From Oceaniglobus indicus (lineage in GTDB: Bacteria > Pseudomonadota > Alphaproteobacteria > Rhodobacterales > Rhodobacteraceae): a stretch of DNA of 64,000 bases. The first letter of the stretch is position 1; the number at the start of each line of letters is the position of its first letter. Positions 17,102 to 25,786 of this stretch are shown here, piece after piece. The stretch covers positions 62,001 through 126,000 of the forward strand of contig NZ_NMZM01000001.1 in NCBI RefSeq assembly GCF_002751875.1, in the 5' to 3' direction. The position numbers and the translations under genes are program-made. The notes below the pieces were generated by a model. It ran no database searches, was not told the origin of the DNA, and worked only from the letters and a program-made list of their open reading frames with translations.

Positions 17102-19563
17102 TTCGGGCCCGTCAGCGCCCGCCACCGGGGATTGTCGTCCAACAGATGCCGGCGCGCGCCCCAGCTGCCCCATTTCGTCGGCGCATAAACATCGCTGTAA
17201 TGGGTGAACACCCCGGCATCCAGATCGGCCCATGCTGCCAGCAAGCGTTCATAAAGCGCGGCCATTTCAGGAGTATAGTTGAAGTGGATCAGGAAATCGG
17301 TCATTGCCGCGTCATCCACCATCGCACCGATGCCGACGACGTGGCTGCCGCCCTCATAGATCACCAGCTCCAGACCGTAACGGTCCGCGACACCCTTGTG
17401 ATAGGGCCAGAGGCGGTCGGTCAGATCCGGCAGGGCGGCGTCGGGGTGGCCCGAGACGCTGCCGTCCAGCAGGTCGCGCCCGGCCAGCGCGCTGGCGTGG
17501 TCAAACCGGTGCGCGGCAATATGGGCGGCGCGTTCATCCTCGGGCAACCTGGCGGCCGCGTCCCGGGCCATGGCCAGGCTGTCGGCCAGCCAGCCGCGCA
17601 CGGTTTCGGCATCGGCCTCGGTGCCCAGGATGCCGCCGAAATACCCCGACACGGCATAGGCGTCGAATGCGGTGTGGGGCGCGGCGTTGTCCGGCGCTTC
17701 GCCGGTGAACAGCGGGGCGTTCAGGATCGGATCCTCAAGGCCCAGCCATCCGGTTTGCGTCGAGACGACGTTGATCAGCCGATCCTCGGGCAGGATCGAC
17801 GACCACATGCGCGCGACCTCGGCCGCGCGCATGCCGTAATACTGATATCCCGCGTCCGCCACGCCCCACCGTTCGGTCGCCTGGGCGTCGGCCCATGCCG
17901 TCTGGGTGAACTGCCAATTCCAGACCTCGTTGGAAAATTCGACCATGACCCGCAGATCCGGGTTCAACCCGTCGCGCATGGCGGTGGCGAACCGGCGCAC
18001 GTAATCGTCGTCGGCCAGGTGGGGCATGTTGACCCAGGGATCGGCCCCAACGGTATTGGCAAGGTCGATCATCACCTCGACCGGCACGCCCTTGCGCGCA
18101 TAGGTCATGTCGGACACGCGCGGCCGCTCGGCCCAGGTGGATTGGGTCGATCCGTTGGTCGCCATCCAGTCCATGAACCGCAGAACCGTCATCCCGTCCA
18201 GCAGGGCCAGCCAATCGGGATTGAACCGCGCGCCATCCGCATAGGCGTCGGCATGGCGTTCCTGCATCACGGTGATGTTGCGGACATGATCGCCGGTACG
18301 GTTCGGATCGGTGCGCTGGATGCGGATCTGGACCGGACCGGGGCCGGGGGCGTAATCGAACCGCACCTCGCCCGGGCCATAACGGACGTTCGACACGCGG
18401 CCCTGCACCTCGACGATGCCGGTGCCGTCAAAGCGCAGGACATAGCGCCCCGCCATGGTGATCGCCGCCTCGGGCAGGTCGGTCAGGATCAGGGTGCCGA
18501 TCGACGACAGGGTGCGCGGGATCGCGCGCGGCCAGCCCGCATCATCCAACAGGCCGGCGGCTTCCAGATCCTCGACCCCCATGCCGCCGAATTGCCCGGG
18601 GCGATGACCCAGCCAGGGGCGGGCGGTCTTCATCACGTCAATGAACGGCTGCTGGACACTCCAGTCGTTCACGCCGGACAGGCCGATCCCGATTCCGCCG
18701 GTTCGGTTCTCCGGTGTCCTGTCGGGTGCCGCCGTCGGCGCCGGTGGCGCGCGGGGGCTGTCGGGCGCTGCACCCGAGCCAAGGGTCACGTTGGCGATGC
18801 GCGCCACGGTGTCGCCCGCGATACGTTGCAGTCTGGCCGCAAGGTCAGCGCCGGGCGCGTCGAACGGGGCGCCCCATCTGTCGTTCAATTCAAACGGCAA
18901 TCCGACGGGATCCTGCCCGGTGATCGCCGCGAAAGTGACCAGCGAAACGAAATAATGACCCACATCGTTCGGGTGGATATCGTCGGCAAAGACGTCGCCG
19001 ATGGAGTCCAACCCCGGCACATCGCCGGCCGAAATGGCATCGGCCAGGGCCGCCATGGCCTGACCGGCGGGGATCACGATGGCGTTGATGCCGGAATCGC
19101 GCACGACCCCCTGCCAAAGCGGCCAGTCGTCGTCCAGCCGCTGGCGCCATGGCACGTCGCCGCGCGCATCATGTTCGATGGCGATGCCGGTGCCGCTGTT
19201 CAGGCTGTGCCAGGTTTCCAAAAGATACACCTGCGCCGCCGGATTCGCCTCGTGCGCCAAGGTGCCATAGCGTGCCACATGGTCGGGCGTTTCGCTCCAG
19301 TCCAGATGGTTCTGCAACGGTATCGCTTCGGTCAGGATCAGGGTGTCGTAACGGCCCGTCGCCAGTTCGGCGCGCGCATCCACCTCGGCCTCGCCGCCGT
19401 GGGTCCAGTTCCAGATCAGCGGCGCGCCGTTGATGATCTGTGCCGCGACGGGGGCGTCGATGCCCCGCGCCGCCAGAAGCTGTTGCAGCATCTGTGGCTG
19501 GGCGGGCGAGATCAGCGAGTGACCCACCATCAGCACACCGGCAAGGGCCGACAGCATGCTCAT
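17098..19563 (-). CDS. SGNH-like domain fused to a clan GH-A-like glycoside hydrolase domain, secreted
   Basis: An 821-residue two-domain protein without a family name I can assign. Residues 1–12 form a short hydrophobic N-terminus that may act as signal or anchor. Residues 10–260 resemble an SGNH-like esterase/acyltransferase fold: GHS at 14–16 in place of GDS, LTEAIPL, LLETWHSLN, and DDIHPNDVGHYF at 194–205. After a Pro/Ala linker (about 264–285), residues 290–821 look like a TIM-barrel glycosidase. Evidence is VEFSNEVWNW with Asn545–Glu546 as acid/base and LVIYEGGSHV with Glu737 as nucleophile. Its SGNH half is homologous to the neighbouring 325-residue protein. ATGA overlaps on both sides fix its start. 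It could trim, acylate or deacylate the polysaccharide. Confidence 0.65.
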   Translation of the reverse strand: MSMLSALAGVLMVGHSLISPAQPQMLQQLLAARGIDAPVAAQIINGAPLIWNWTHGGEAEVDARAELATGRYDTLILTEAIPLQNHLDWSETPDHVARYGTLAHEANPAAQVYLLETWHSLNSGTGIAIEHDARGDVPWRQRLDDDWPLWQGVVRDSGINAIVIPAGQAMAALADAISAGDVPGLDSIGDVFADDIHPNDVGHYFVSLVTFAAITGQDPVGLPFELNDRWGAPFDAPGADLAARLQRIAGDTVARIANVTLGSGAAPDSPRAPPAPTAAPDRTPENRTGGIGIGLSGVNDWSVQQPFIDVMKTARPWLGHRPGQFGGMGVEDLEAAGLLDDAGWPRAIPRTLSSIGTLILTDLPEAAITMAGRYVLRFDGTGIVEVQGRVSNVRYGPGEVRFDYAPGPGPVQIRIQRTDPNRTGDHVRNITVMQERHADAYADGARFNPDWLALLDGMTVLRFMDWMATNGSTQSTWAERPRVSDMTYARKGVPVEVMIDLANTVGADPWVNMPHLADDDYVRRFATAMRDGLNPDLRVMVEFSNEVWNWQFTQTAWADAQATERWGVADAGYQYYGMRAAEVARMWSSILPEDRLINVVSTQTGWLGLEDPILNAPLFTGEAPDNAAPHTAFDAYAVSGYFGGILGTEADAETVRGWLADSLAMARDAAARLPEDERAAHIAAHRFDHASALAGRDLLDGSVSGHPDAALPDLTDRLWPYHKGVADRYGLELVIYEGGSHVVGIGAMVDDAAMTDFLIHFNYTPEMAALYERLLAAWADLDAGVFTHYSDVYAPTKWGSWGARRHLLDDNPRWRALTGPK

Positions 19564-20537
19564 CCCGCGACGCCGGTTTCGGGCAGGGATGTCACCACGT
19601 CCCAGACCGTGCGCTGGATCAGCGCGGCCGCTTCGGGCGACGGCGCGTCCGCCACCATGCCATCGGCGCGCAACAGCCGATGGGGCAGCCCGACGGGCGA
19701 GCGGTGATACAACACCGCGTAATGGGTCGCGGCCACAAGATAGGCGCCGATATCGTTGAAATGTATGTTGTCCTGGGCGCCGCCGGGTTCCTTGGCGAAC
19801 AGGTCTTCGGCGCGCGACAGTCCCGGCAGGGGGGCGCTTTCGACGGCGCGCAGAACGGCCGCCATGACCTGGCCCGCCGGGATCACATGGGCCGGCCGGT
19901 CGGGGTGGGCGGCGACGTCGGCGGCCAGGATCTCGCCCTTCCACAGGGGGGCGTAATCGCGATCCAGCCGCACGCGGAAGCCGTCCGGATCGTTCAGCCA
20001 ATGCCAGGTTTCGTAAAGATAGACCCGCACGGCAGGGTTGGCGCGCCGTGCCAGATCGCCCCACAATTCGAAATATCGCGCGCTTTCATGCCAGCGTATG
20101 GCATCGCGCAGCTCGACCATTTCGGTCAGGACAACGGCATCGTAGAGCCCGGACTCAAGCGCCGGGCGGGCCGGTCGAAAACGCGGATGATCGTTTTCGT
20201 GGGCGAACCCCTCGATCCCGATGGAGGGTTCCCAATGATCGCGCAGCGACGTGCCCCAACCCAGCTGGCTGTCATAGCGATGGGCGGCACCGGCCATCTG
20301 CGCCAGCATCGCGGGCATGTCGCGCCCCACCAGGCTGTGACCCAGGTGATAGACGTTCAGCCCGCCCACAGGCGGTGCAAGGGGGGTGCGATAGGCGTTT
20401 GCCATCTGCCCCGCGCCGGCCAGCCGGGGCCCGCGCGCAGGCCAGAGCGCAACCGCCCCGGCAGCCGCCAAGGTGCCGACACCGGCAAGCGCAAGGGCGT
20501 GGCGCCGTGACAACGCCTTTCGGACCGGGGGCGCCAT
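19560..20537 (-). CDS. Tat-exported SGNH-like hydrolase/acyltransferase-type protein
   Basis: A 325-residue protein of unknown exact function. The N-terminus has a twin-arginine signal (LSRRHALALAG, about residues 9–19, then a hydrophobic run to 31), so it should be exported folded. The body resembles an SGNH-type fold with LGHSLVG (Ser68), VVLTEMVEL, YLYETWHWLND and a closing DNIHFNDIG (Asp256, His259). The same landmarks in the same order occur in the first 260 residues of the next gene, so the two are paralogues. It starts three bases after the phosphopantetheinyl transferase stop and ends in an ATGA overlap. Whether the Ser–Asp–His set is catalytic is inference. Confidence 0.62.
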   Translation of the reverse strand: MAPPVRKALSRRHALALAGVGTLAAAGAVALWPARGPRLAGAGQMANAYRTPLAPPVGGLNVYHLGHSLVGRDMPAMLAQMAGAAHRYDSQLGWGTSLRDHWEPSIGIEGFAHENDHPRFRPARPALESGLYDAVVLTEMVELRDAIRWHESARYFELWGDLARRANPAVRVYLYETWHWLNDPDGFRVRLDRDYAPLWKGEILAADVAAHPDRPAHVIPAGQVMAAVLRAVESAPLPGLSRAEDLFAKEPGGAQDNIHFNDIGAYLVAATHYAVLYHRSPVGLPHRLLRADGMVADAPSPEAAALIQRTVWDVVTSLPETGVAG

Positions 20538-20540
20538 GGC

Positions 20541-21245
20541 CTAGGCTCCGGCAGCGGGGCGCAGGCACATCGCAGTGAAAATCAGGTCATCATCGCGATG
20601 GAACTGCCCGCTGAGTGTATCGCCGCGAGAAAACTCGCCGACGTCGATTCGAAACGTCGCGCGAAAGCCGCCGAGCGACAGATCGGGCGACACGGCGATA
20701 TCGTGATAATCCAGCAGCGCGCGGGTCAGGGGATATTGCGTCTTGTATGCGGTTTCCTTGGCCGAAAACAGCAGCTTGGCCAGACGATCGCGCTGGTCGT
20801 CGGGTTGGGTGGCCAGCCAGTCGCGTTCGTCGGCCGTGCAAACCGTTTCGACCAGATCGCCATCCAGCGGCGTGTTGCCTTCGACATCGACGCCGATGCT
20901 GCGCACATCATCCGAGCGGCCCATGGCACAGATGCAGACGGCGGTATCGTGTGACAGGCTGCCCACCAGGCCGTCGGGCCAGATCGGCGCGCGGTCCGCA
21001 CCGGGCAGGACCGGCTGCGGCGGCACGCCCAGTTCGGCCATGGCCTGGCGCGCCGCATAACGTCCGGCGGTGAATTCACGCTGGCGACGATCGACCATCC
21101 GATTCAGATCCCGCCCCTCGCGCCCCAGAAGCCCGCCGAGGGGCCGGCGGGGATCACACAGCGCAACGGCAATATCTGATGGAAACAGCCCACGCACACC
21201 CACCGGAACGGGGGTGTGCACAGCCGTCACTGGGTCGATCCTCAT
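20541..21245 (-). CDS. 4'-phosphopantetheinyl transferase (EntD/Sfp superfamily)
   Basis: Converts apo carrier proteins to holo form by moving phosphopantetheine from CoA to a serine. The 234-residue protein has the EntD-type order: FTAGRYAARQAMAELG near residues 58–73, VGSLSHDTAVCICAMG, the GVDVE motif (about 117–121) whose acidic residues bind Mg2+, and LLFSAKETAYK (about 158–168). It overlaps the end of the NRPS gene (ATGA). The obvious clients are the carrier domains of the NRPS (Ser1440) and the PKS (Ser1802) in the same operon, which makes the operon self-sufficient for carrier activation. Confidence 0.9.
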   Translation of the reverse strand: MRIDPVTAVHTPVPVGVRGLFPSDIAVALCDPRRPLGGLLGREGRDLNRMVDRRQREFTAGRYAARQAMAELGVPPQPVLPGADRAPIWPDGLVGSLSHDTAVCICAMGRSDDVRSIGVDVEGNTPLDGDLVETVCTADERDWLATQPDDQRDRLAKLLFSAKETAYKTQYPLTRALLDYHDIAVSPDLSLGGFRATFRIDVGEFSRGDTLSGQFHRDDDLIFTAMCLRPAAGA

Positions 21246-24200
21246 CCTGTACGGGCCTCGCGGTTTGCGCGCATGGCGCGACGTTTGTTCATTGTTTCGC
21301 TGCGCGCCTTTGTGTCTTCGGGCGCAGCCTGCGGTCTTTCAGTGTTCGCGCCGTCGATGTGATCCGCAAGCGATTTCAGAACCGGATAGCGGAAAATATC
21401 CGTGATCGACAGATGCGGCACAGCCAGATCGGCCCGGATCTCGCGATGGGCCTGCACCGCCAGCAGGGAATGCCCCCCGAGGCTGAAGAAGTTGTCGTCG
21501 GGGCGGATGTCGGCAACACTCAGGATCCGCGACCAGATCGCGGCGATCGCGCCCTGCCTTCCCGAAACGGGGGCCGCGGCCGTGTTCGCCGGCGACATGG
21601 CGCGACGTTGCACCGGTTCCGGCAATGCCTTGCGGTCGATTTTGCGATTCGGGGTCAGGGGCAGGGTGTCCAGCGTGACGAAATGTGCCGGCACCATGAT
21701 GGCGGGCAGAACGCCCTCAAGCCGGGTGCGCAAGGTGGCGTCGTCGGGCACCTGTCCGGTCAGATAGGCGACCAGCCGCGTGTCGCCGCCCATGTCGCGG
21801 GCGATCACCACCGCCTGGGCGATGCCGTCGATGGCGACCAGCCGCGCCTCGATCTCGCCCAGCTCGATCCGGTGGCCGCGGATCTTGACCTGGGTATCCA
21901 TGCGGCCAAGGAAATCCAGGGTGCCATCGGCCCGCCAGCGCACCAGATCTCCGGTGGCATACATGCGCCTGGCGCCGCTGTCGGGATGGAACGGATCGTC
22001 GGGAAAGCGTTCCGCCGTCAGGTCGTCGCGTCGCCAATAGCCCCGCGTGACCCCTTCGCCGCCGATGAACAATTCGCCCGCCACACCCACCGGCGCGGGC
22101 CGGCGCGCGGCGTCCAGCACATAGACCGAGGTGTTGGCGATGGGGGTGCCGATCGGCTGGACGTCGGGCGCGTCGTTGACCGTCTGGACCGTCGACCAGA
22201 TGGTGGTTTCGGTCGGGCCATACATGTTCAGGATCGCCGCATCGGTGCGCGCTTTCAACGCGCGGACCAGGTCGCCCGACAGGGCTTCGCCGCCCACCAT
22301 CAGGGTTTTCAGCCTCGCCAGCGCGGCACCGGCATCGTCGTTCATGGCGATCATCCGCGCCATGGACGGCGTGCATTGCAGGTGCGTCACGCCATGGCGG
22401 CGGATCTGCGCCGCGATGGAAAAGTCATCCTCGGCGGGCATGGACCCGGCGTTGGCGCGGCGCAGGGCCTCGGCCAGGGGTTTCAGACCCTCCATCACAA
22501 TGGCAGGCGCGATGCCATAGTCGATCAGGCAGGCGATTTCATCGACGCCGATGCGCTTCAGCTGTTCGGCCCGGGCGACGGCGTCGTCGACGGTGCCGAA
22601 CAGGCCCGAGTCCTCGAAATAGCGCAGGAAGGCGAACTCCAGGATCGCCTCCATCTCGTCTTCGGCCAGGCCGGACAGATCCACCTCGAACGGGTTCGAC
22701 ACACCGGCCGGACGTTTGAACGCCGGGAAGGCCCAGGCATATTGCTTGATCAGGCCGGCGGCCGAGCGCAGGTAATCCTTCATCGGACCCCGCGCCACCT
22801 GTTCGGCCGCCTCGCGGGTGTCGGCCAGATAGGTGTGCAACATCACCGTGACCTTGTGATCGGCCGGATCGTGCCCGGCCGCGCGCAGGGCGTCGTGATA
22901 GAGGGTGATCTTGCCCGCCACCTCGTCGATGCTCTGGCCCAGAAGGTGGGTCAGGACGTTGGCGCCGATCGCCCCCGCTTCCTTCCAGGTTTCGGGGTTG
23001 CCGGCTGTCGTCACCCAGATCGGCAGTTCCGCGCTGACCGGGCGGGGTTGCGTGACCACGTCGAACATCGTGCCGTCCTGCGTCGGAAACGCCACGGCAT
23101 CGCCGCGCCACAGCTTGCGCAGGATGTCGATCGCTTCATACATCGCGGGCTTGTTCGCGGGCGGCGTGTTTTCGGGCCGCAGCACGAAATCATCGGGTTG
23201 CCAGCCGGATGCGATGGCAAGGCCGGCGCGCCCGTCGATCAGGTTGTCGATCACGGCCCATTCCTCGGCGATGCGTGCCGGGTGGTGCAATGGTGCGACA
23301 CAGGATCCGGCCCGGACGGACAGGTTGTGCGTCACCGCCGCGACCGCCGCGCCGGTGACCGACGGGTTGGGATAGGGGCCGCCGAAGGCATGGAAGTGGC
23401 GTTCGGGCGTCCAGACCGCGTTGAAGCCGTTGGCATCGGCAAACTTCGCGCCCTCAAGCAGCAATTCGTATTTCTTCGGCCCGGCGCCGTCGTCGTTGCC
23501 CCAATAGAACAGGTTGAAGTCGATGGGCCGGTCGCTGACGGCGGGTGCATCCCCGGCGATCAGCGCGCGGTCGGCATCGGACGACAGGATCAGCTTGAAC
23601 CCCCGCGCGAGTGTCCAGAACAGTTCCAGCACCGAGATGTCGAAGGACAGCGACGTGACCGCCAGCCAGACCGATCCGGCGTCGTGGTCGATCCGTGCGT
23701 CCATGCCGGTGAAGAAGTTGGCGACGTTGCGGTGTTCGACCATCACCCCCTTGGGCAGGCCGGTCGAGCCCGAGGTATAGATCAGATAGGCCAGATCATC
23801 GGCGCCTGCGCCGCCTTCGGGCTTGGTGTTGGGCGCGTCGGCAATGCGGGCGTCGTCGGTCGACAGGACCACCGCATCGTTCGCGGGCAGGCCGTCGATC
23901 AGGTCGGGTTGGGCCACGATCACCAATGCCTCGCTATCGCAGATGTAATGGGCGATGCGATCCGCCGGATAGGCCGGGTCCAGCGGCACATAGGCGCCTC
24001 CGGCCTTGAGGATCGCCAGCGCCCCGATCAGCAGGTCGGGCGAACGTGCGGTGCACAGTCCGACATGGGCGCCCGGCCCCACGCCCATGGTGCGCAATGT
24101 ATGGGCCATGCGGTTGGCGGCGGCGTTCAGGGCGCCGTAGCTCAGGCTCAGGTCCTCGAACACCAGGGCGGTGGCGTCGGGGGTGCGGGCCACCTGCGCC

Positions 24201-25786
24201 TCGAACGCGGCGTGCACGGTCAGGGTGCGATCATGATCCACCCCGGTCGCGTTCCAGGTGTTCAGCGTCAGATCCTGCTCGGCCGGGGGCAGGGCCGTCA
24301 GCGCGCGCCCGGCGGCGGCTTCGACCGCCATGTGGTGCAGGCGCGCGATCAGCAGAGCGGCGGCTGCGTCATCCACGCGGTCGGCGTCATGGTGGAAGGT
24401 GGGAACATCCCCCAACGCGACCGTGACCGCCGTGCCCGCGACCGGGCCACCGTGCGATACGGCGATATCGGGCAGGGCGGCGTCGATCCCGGGATCCCGA
24501 CGCATCAGGTCCGCGGCGAACCCCGGCGTTTTCGCGATCCTGTCAAGCTGTGGTGCCATGGCGGTGCGGGTTGCCGCAAGATCGCTGTCGTCGATATGCA
24601 ACAGCGCCATGGGGGCGATCAGATCGCCCGCCTGCGCCACCATCGCGGCCAATCCGGCGCTGACATAGCCCAGATCGCCGGCGTGCGCACCGCAGGACAT
24701 GCGCGCCCATTGGGCGACAACGGCCAGCCGGTCGTCATTGGGCAAGGGGCCGAAATCCAGCGGTGTCGCGCGCCAATCCGGGGTGGTGCCGCGTCGCGCA
24801 AGGCCGGGCGTCAACGGATCGGCCGCAATCAGCCGCGCGCGCCAGTGATTTTCCCCGGACACAAGGTCCGACAGGGGGCTCAGCGTGTCGGGCGAGGGCA
24901 GGGCGATGGCCGTGCCCACGGGCAAGTCGGCGCCGGCCTCCACGGCATGCCCCTGCATGTCGCACAGTCCCGACAGGCGCAGCGCGCCGTTGCCGCAGGC
25001 CACCGTCACGCTGTCCGCGCCGGTTGCCAGAACCGTGCCGGGTGCGCCGGACCCTTCGGCGATTTCGGCCCGGACAACGATCAGCGGGCCGGACGGCGCC
25101 ATGATCTTTGCACGGGTCAGGGGATTGGCGTAGTCGCCGAAATCCAGCCCGCGCACCAATGCGGCAATCTCGGTTCCGTTCTTGGAAAACTCCAGGAAAC
25201 CGCCGTGTTCCGGCCGCTTGTCGCGGGCATACCAGGTGCGGGTGGACAGATCCTGTGGCGTGCGGCGCAGCCCGTCTTCAAGCTGTGCGACCAGCGCCGG
25301 AAAGCTGTCCATCGCGGCGGCGTAGCATTTCGAGTTCAGGGTGAACGCCGTATCCTCGGGGGTGATGTCGAACAGGCGTTGTTCCAGGATGTCGCCCTTG
25401 TCCACACCGCCTTCCATGACGTGCCAGGTGATCCCGTGGGTCGCAGCACCTTCGATCCGCGCCCAGGCCGGGGTGTTCAACCCGGCGCGATCGGGCAACG
25501 GGCCGTCGTGGAAGTTGACGGCACCCTGTCGCGCCAGCGCCAGAACCGCGTCGGGGATGATGGACAGGTTGGCGATCGACAGGATCCAGTCGGTGCCATC
25601 GGGCAGGGCGGCGTTCAGATCGCCCGCGCGGGCATGGCAGGCCACGCCCGCCTGCGCCGCCCAGTCGCGGATGGCGGGATCGGTGCTGATCACCGCGTCG
25701 ATCCGATGGCCGCGTTCGCGCAGCATGTCGGCGCAGCCGATCAACAGGGATTCACCCCCGATGAGAACTGTTGAAAAACGGGTCAT
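21242..25786 (-). CDS. NRPS: formyltransferase – degenerate C – adenylation split by luciferase-like monooxygenase – PCP
   Basis: A 1514-residue synthetase. (1) Formyltransferase N-domain, about 1–170, with catalytic Asn91, His93 and Asp129, then a Formyl_trans_C-like region to about 300. (2) A condensation-like remnant, about 308–505, without HHxxxDG. (3) Adenylation: YTSGSTGLPKG at 670–680 and FDISVLEL at 715–722, then NMYGPTETTIW at 1187–1197, YATGD at 1276–1280 and NRKIDRKAL with Lys1382. (4) Inserted at about 756–1105, a flavin-dependent luciferase-like monooxygenase (FNLFYWGN start, VWTPERHFHAFGGPYPNPS) of the MupA/Atu3671 type. (5) A carrier domain with Ser1440 in LGGHSL. The code residues read D I L Q M G M I W K, close to the glycine code. 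There is no thioesterase. It probably starts the chain and passes it to the PKS. Confidence 0.88.
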   Translation of the reverse strand: MTRFSTVLIGGESLLIGCADMLRERGHRIDAVISTDPAIRDWAAQAGVACHARAGDLNAALPDGTDWILSIANLSIIPDAVLALARQGAVNFHDGPLPDRAGLNTPAWARIEGAATHGITWHVMEGGVDKGDILEQRLFDITPEDTAFTLNSKCYAAAMDSFPALVAQLEDGLRRTPQDLSTRTWYARDKRPEHGGFLEFSKNGTEIAALVRGLDFGDYANPLTRAKIMAPSGPLIVVRAEIAEGSGAPGTVLATGADSVTVACGNGALRLSGLCDMQGHAVEAGADLPVGTAIALPSPDTLSPLSDLVSGENHWRARLIAADPLTPGLARRGTTPDWRATPLDFGPLPNDDRLAVVAQWARMSCGAHAGDLGYVSAGLAAMVAQAGDLIAPMALLHIDDSDLAATRTAMAPQLDRIAKTPGFAADLMRRDPGIDAALPDIAVSHGGPVAGTAVTVALGDVPTFHHDADRVDDAAAALLIARLHHMAVEAAAGRALTALPPAEQDLTLNTWNATGVDHDRTLTVHAAFEAQVARTPDATALVFEDLSLSYGALNAAANRMAHTLRTMGVGPGAHVGLCTARSPDLLIGALAILKAGGAYVPLDPAYPADRIAHYICDSEALVIVAQPDLIDGLPANDAVVLSTDDARIADAPNTKPEGGAGADDLAYLIYTSGSTGLPKGVMVEHRNVANFFTGMDARIDHDAGSVWLAVTSLSFDISVLELFWTLARGFKLILSSDADRALIAGDAPAVSDRPIDFNLFYWGNDDGAGPKKYELLLEGAKFADANGFNAVWTPERHFHAFGGPYPNPSVTGAAVAAVTHNLSVRAGSCVAPLHHPARIAEEWAVIDNLIDGRAGLAIASGWQPDDFVLRPENTPPANKPAMYEAIDILRKLWRGDAVAFPTQDGTMFDVVTQPRPVSAELPIWVTTAGNPETWKEAGAIGANVLTHLLGQSIDEVAGKITLYHDALRAAGHDPADHKVTVMLHTYLADTREAAEQVARGPMKDYLRSAAGLIKQYAWAFPAFKRPAGVSNPFEVDLSGLAEDEMEAILEFAFLRYFEDSGLFGTVDDAVARAEQLKRIGVDEIACLIDYGIAPAIVMEGLKPLAEALRRANAGSMPAEDDFSIAAQIRRHGVTHLQCTPSMARMIAMNDDAGAALARLKTLMVGGEALSGDLVRALKARTDAAILNMYGPTETTIWSTVQTVNDAPDVQPIGTPIANTSVYVLDAARRPAPVGVAGELFIGGEGVTRGYWRRDDLTAERFPDDPFHPDSGARRMYATGDLVRWRADGTLDFLGRMDTQVKIRGHRIELGEIEARLVAIDGIAQAVVIARDMGGDTRLVAYLTGQVPDDATLRTRLEGVLPAIMVPAHFVTLDTLPLTPNRKIDRKALPEPVQRRAMSPANTAAAPVSGRQGAIAAIWSRILSVADIRPDDNFFSLGGHSLLAVQAHREIRADLAVPHLSITDIFRYPVLKSLADHIDGANTERPQAAPEDTKARSETMNKRRAMRANREARTG

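Noticed and set aside
21179-25774. A 1531-codon plus-strand open frame opposite the NRPS gene
   Set aside because: Its length is striking, but it follows from GC-rich codon use on the other strand; its translation is low-complexity and all recognisable motifs are on the minus strand.
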